A DNA stretch of 43,335 nucleotides from CAZKUN01 sp964555935. GTDB lineage: Bacteria > Armatimonadota > Zipacnadia > Zipacnadales > VGFC01. The stretch is taken from NCBI GenBank assembly GCA_964555935.1, contig CAZKUN010000051.1, positions 1-43,335 on the forward strand. Direction: 5' to 3'. This document shows positions 41,065 through 43,335 of this stretch, one piece after another. Every line of letters begins with the position of its first letter. The first letter of the stretch is position 1. The notes beneath the pieces were generated by a model. That model worked only from the letters and a program-made list of their open reading frames with translations. It ran no database searches and had not been told where the DNA came from. The translations under genes were made by a program, and so were the position numbers.

Positions 41065-41671
41065 ATTCAGCGTCGTTGTCGCGCAGTACCTTGATCGTTC
41101 GGGTGTCGCCGCACGCCCGCGCCCACGTCCTTGCCGTGTTGCCATCGGCATCAACGGCGTTGACATCGGCCCCCGCGGCGATGAGGGCCTCGATGACACC
41201 CGAATGGCCGCGGCGGGCGGCGAGGTGTATCGGCATGAGACCATCGCCATCGGGGAAAGTCAGGTCGGCGCCGGCGGCGGTCAGCATTGCTGACCCTTCC
41301 GCGTACCCCAGAGCCGCTGCCCAGTGCAGGGGTGTCCGGTCGCTGTCCGCGAGAATGTCGACAGTCGCCCCGCCCTCGATGAGGACGCGCATGGCATCGG
41401 CGAGGGCGTTCATCGTGGCTATATGCAACAGGGAGTACCCGCCGTCGCGACGCGTGTTTGGATCGGCGCCATCCAGGAGGGTCTCGCGCAGGTGCTCATG
41501 ATCTTGGGCGTCGAGCGCGGCGAGCGCCTCGATGCCCTTTGGGTCTTGTGGGGCGGGCCGCGGCGGAAGCGTGGATGTGGGCGCGACAGGGCTCGTCGCG
41601 GGCCGGGAGGTGCAGCCCCAGAGCCCACAGGTCAGCAAGACTAGTATGATCCAGACAGTCCAGCGCCCCAT
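41063..41671 (-). CDS. Ankyrin-repeat lipoprotein
   Basis: The 202-residue protein starts with a lipoprotein signal: hydrophobic VWIILVLLTCG and the lipobox-like LWGC with Cys20. A proline-rich linker (residues about 24-42) leads to four ankyrin repeats, for example GGYSLLHIATMNALADAMRV, RTPLHWAAALGYAEGSAML, LMPIHLAARRGHSGVIEALI and NTARTWARACGDTRTIKVL. Ankyrins are protein-binding. The ATG was chosen for the complete signal; its ribosome-binding site is weak (GAAAGAAG). It follows the larger ankyrin gene after 81 nt, and the two probably form one operon. Confidence 0.87.
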   Translation of the reverse strand: MGRWTVWIILVLLTCGLWGCTSRPATSPVAPTSTLPPRPAPQDPKGIEALAALDAQDHEHLRETLLDGADPNTRRDGGYSLLHIATMNALADAMRVLIEGGATVDILADSDRTPLHWAAALGYAEGSAMLTAAGADLTFPDGDGLMPIHLAARRGHSGVIEALIAAGADVNAVDADGNTARTWARACGDTRTIKVLRDNDAE

Positions 41672-41752
41672 GGGCGGCTTCTTTCGCGTGCCGAGTGAAA
41701 GCGTCCGAACGCCCAATTTCCTCAGGCGTGGTGCATCGGCCTCCCGGAAGGT

Positions 41753-42946
41753 CTACCGCCCCGGTCGCCTCGCGACAAGCAACTCGGCCACATCGTGATG
41801 ACCGGTTGCTTTGGCCAAATCGAGAGGTGTCGCCCCCGCGTTGTCTCTGGCGGCGCGGTCCGCCCCGTGCTTCAGCAGCGCGCTGGCCGTCCCGAAGTGG
41901 CGCCCCTCAACCAGACCGCGGATGCGAGGGTCGTTCTCCTCGGCCGCGTCCGTTTGGATCGAGAAGATCATCCGGTCGCCGGCAGCGAGACAGTGGAGAG
42001 GCGTCCGGCCTGCGTGACCGCGGCCATTCACATCAGCCCTGGCCTTCAGCAGCACGCGCGCCAGCCGTTCGTGCCCCATCTCAGCCGCAACATGCAGCGC
42101 GGTCTGTCCCTCATCGTTGACGGCGCCGACGTCAAGCCCCGCCTCGATCAGCAGCGTGGGGACCTCAAGCGATAGTGCCCGGTCCAGTGTCTGAGCCGTC
42201 AGATGCGCTTCGGAACTGGCTGCGGACGCCACGCGGTCGGGCCAGGCCCGCGCGTATCGATGTAGAAGCGTGTTTCCGGCGGGGTCGAGGTCGTCAAGCT
42301 TCGCGCCCCGGTCGGCCAGGAGACGAAGAACACCCGGAGCAATCGTGGTCGCGGCCCACGTGGCCGGTGTCTCGCCGTCCGCGTCCGGGAGTTCGACCTC
42401 CGCTCCATGGTCGATGAGGAACTCGACCAGGTCCGCGCGGTCGCGGGCCACGGTGCTGTGAAGCGGCGTCAGCCCGAGATCCCCTTGCGCGTTGACATCC
42501 GCCCCGCGCTCAACCAGCACCTCGGCTATCTCGATGGGCCGCGTCGCCGCAGCCTCATGTAGCGCCGTCTGTCCGGTGAGCGCGTACTGGGCGTTCGGGT
42601 CAGCCCCGTGGTCAAGCAGCAGCACCACGAACTCCCGCGAGCCATACATGGCCGCATGGTGCAGGTGTGTCCAGCCGTTCTCGACGCCGGCATTCGGGTC
42701 TGCGCCATGCTCCAACAGCAGCAGCGCCATCTCAAGGTTCTCGCCATCGAGCGCGTGCCACAGGGGCTCGCGGCCGACGGCATCCTCGGCGTTCGCGTCC
42801 GCCCCAAGCGTTAGACAGATGCGGGCAGCGGTCAGGTTCCCGCTCTCTATCGCTCGAACCAGGCACACGCGCGCGCCGACGCACGCCCCGACTGCGATCA
42901 GCGCGAGCGTTACGACAAGAATCAGCGCCAGCTTCGAGCGGGCCAT
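41753..42946 (-). CDS. Exported ankyrin-repeat protein with N-terminal membrane helix
   Basis: The 397-residue protein opens with a hydrophobic helix (LALILVVTLALIAVGACVGA), either an uncleaved anchor or signal peptide. About nine ankyrin repeats fill the rest, such as WTHLHHAAMYGSREFVVLLL, QTALHEAAATRPIEIAEVL, LTPLHSTVARDRADLVEFL, QTALHVAAEMGHERLARVL and ATPLDLAKATGHHDVAELL. A longer insert (about 320-345) separates the last two. It probably serves as a protein-binding scaffold outside the cytoplasm. Together with the following ankyrin lipoprotein it makes a related pair. Confidence 0.87.
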   Translation of the reverse strand: MARSKLALILVVTLALIAVGACVGARVCLVRAIESGNLTAARICLTLGADANAEDAVGREPLWHALDGENLEMALLLLEHGADPNAGVENGWTHLHHAAMYGSREFVVLLLDHGADPNAQYALTGQTALHEAAATRPIEIAEVLVERGADVNAQGDLGLTPLHSTVARDRADLVEFLIDHGAEVELPDADGETPATWAATTIAPGVLRLLADRGAKLDDLDPAGNTLLHRYARAWPDRVASAASSEAHLTAQTLDRALSLEVPTLLIEAGLDVGAVNDEGQTALHVAAEMGHERLARVLLKARADVNGRGHAGRTPLHCLAAGDRMIFSIQTDAAEENDPRIRGLVEGRHFGTASALLKHGADRAARDNAGATPLDLAKATGHHDVAELLVARRPGR

Positions 42947-43282
42947 AGGCAGTCGAACTCACATTCCGCGCGGGCAGTGGAGGCCACCTCCCTCCTGCCC
43001 ATTCCACCGGCGGCTCGCGCGGCGGCCGGCCTGAGGAAGCGAACAGTGGTGCTCCGCCGTGCGGTCTGGGATGTTTCGTTGAGCGATTCAGCGGCTATCA
43101 TCTACTCGATGGTCCCGAACGAACCACAAGGCCTTGTGGTCGATTCTGGCGACTGGATGCTCCGCCATGCGAGAATCAGTGCGTCTTTGCCGGAATGGGG
43201 CAGGTGTCGCGGGAGCGTCTGTCGAACCGCCGTGCGTTGTATTATGTGAAGTAGAATCCGCATGGGAAAGGAGGGAAATACA
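42947..43282. other. 336-bp region upstream of the ankyrin pair
   Basis: GGGCAG/CTGCCC (42972-42977, 42995-43000) with GGAGG/CCTCC inside forms a hairpin in the leader of the ankyrin gene. A perfect palindrome sits at 43123-43140. TATTAT (43240-43245) is a good -10 box without a clear -35. No gene could be supported here. Confidence 0.5.
43123..43140. promoter_or_regulatory. Perfect 18-bp palindrome, possible operator
   Basis: ACCACAAGG is followed directly by CCTTGTGGT, a perfect palindrome without loop, about 180 nt upstream of the ankyrin gene and 140 nt upstream of the plus-strand start at 43283. A loopless dyad of this size suits a dimeric regulator better than a terminator. Confidence 0.4.
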
Positions 43283-43335
43283 TTGGCCTTACCCCCTAAA
43301 GCGAGTCCAGGTTCAGTGTTAGTATCTGGGTGTAC
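43283..43335 (+). CDS. Possible gene start, cut by the window edge
   Basis: A TTG lies 7 nt after a strong AAAGGAGGG box, and the frame is open to the end (17 codons, product beginning ALPPKASPG). TATTAT at 43240-43245 could be the -10 box, giving a leader of about 35 nt. With so few codons, neither reality nor function can be judged further. Confidence 0.4.
   Translation, partial: MALPPKASPGSVLVSGC

Noticed and set aside
42977..43249. Plus-strand open frame of about 90 codons
   Set aside because: No ribosome-binding site, no recognisable domain and a low-complexity GC-rich beginning; it spans the palindrome.

Overview
The window looks like a GC-rich chromosome segment from a bacterium with a large cell-surface programme, probably an environmental lineage near Armatimonadota or Planctomycetota. 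That guess rests on the mix of secreted FG-GAP/beta-propeller proteins, jelly-roll/lectin-like proteins, a C39-DUF1573 fusion, ankyrin-repeat surface proteins and a fragment of an 'RA..L..DGSPxLxLYD..G' type protein. No rRNA, tRNA or phylogenetic marker is present, so the assignment is inference. There is no CRISPR array, insertion sequence or prophage module.

Left part (1-5550, plus strand). A promoter-like sequence is followed by four genes, each encoding an N-terminal signal peptide. They are a C39-peptidase-like/DUF1573 protein, a small ten-cysteine protein with a double-glycine-leader-like motif directly after its signal peptide, a LolA-like secreted protein interrupted at a G6 run, and a second C39-like protein that seems to have lost its catalytic residues. 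Together they look like an extracytoplasmic peptide-maturation cassette, and I regard this as the most novel part of the window. A truncated Fn3-like gene on the opposite strand and an endolysin-like L,D-transpeptidase/PG-binding gene follow. The block closes with a strong bidirectional terminator.

Middle part (5566-32722, minus strand). First come metabolic genes: TrpB2-type tryptophan synthase beta chain, a YkgJ-like cysteine-cluster protein, a hypothetical protein coupled to a beta-decarboxylating dehydrogenase. Then comes a long surface-polysaccharide locus: FG-GAP protein, DegT aminotransferase, GT39-type membrane glycosyltransferase, two very large secreted jelly-roll proteins, a CBM6-like protein, O-antigen-ligase-like protein, an unknown membrane protein, four GT4 glycosyltransferases and a MurJ/MOP-type flippase. 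Many genes overlap by 1 to 17 nt, which implies tight co-expression. A FAH-family sugar-acid dehydratase and an M48 protease with a C-terminal OB-like extension end this block.

Right part (32813-43335). A short plus-strand run encodes a small multidrug-export-family protein, a sugar-phosphate isomerase/epimerase-like protein and three tandem mini membrane proteins of the PLDc_N family. Minus-strand genes follow: a secreted TolB/PD40-like propeller overlapping a membrane J-domain protein, a Cof-type HAD phosphatase, an anchored FG-GAP protein, a histone-deacetylase-like hydrolase and two exported ankyrin-repeat proteins. The 620-bp gap between the deacetylase and the ankyrin pair holds a coding remnant and a candidate structured RNA. 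The right edge holds a perfect 18-bp palindrome and what may be the start of a new gene.
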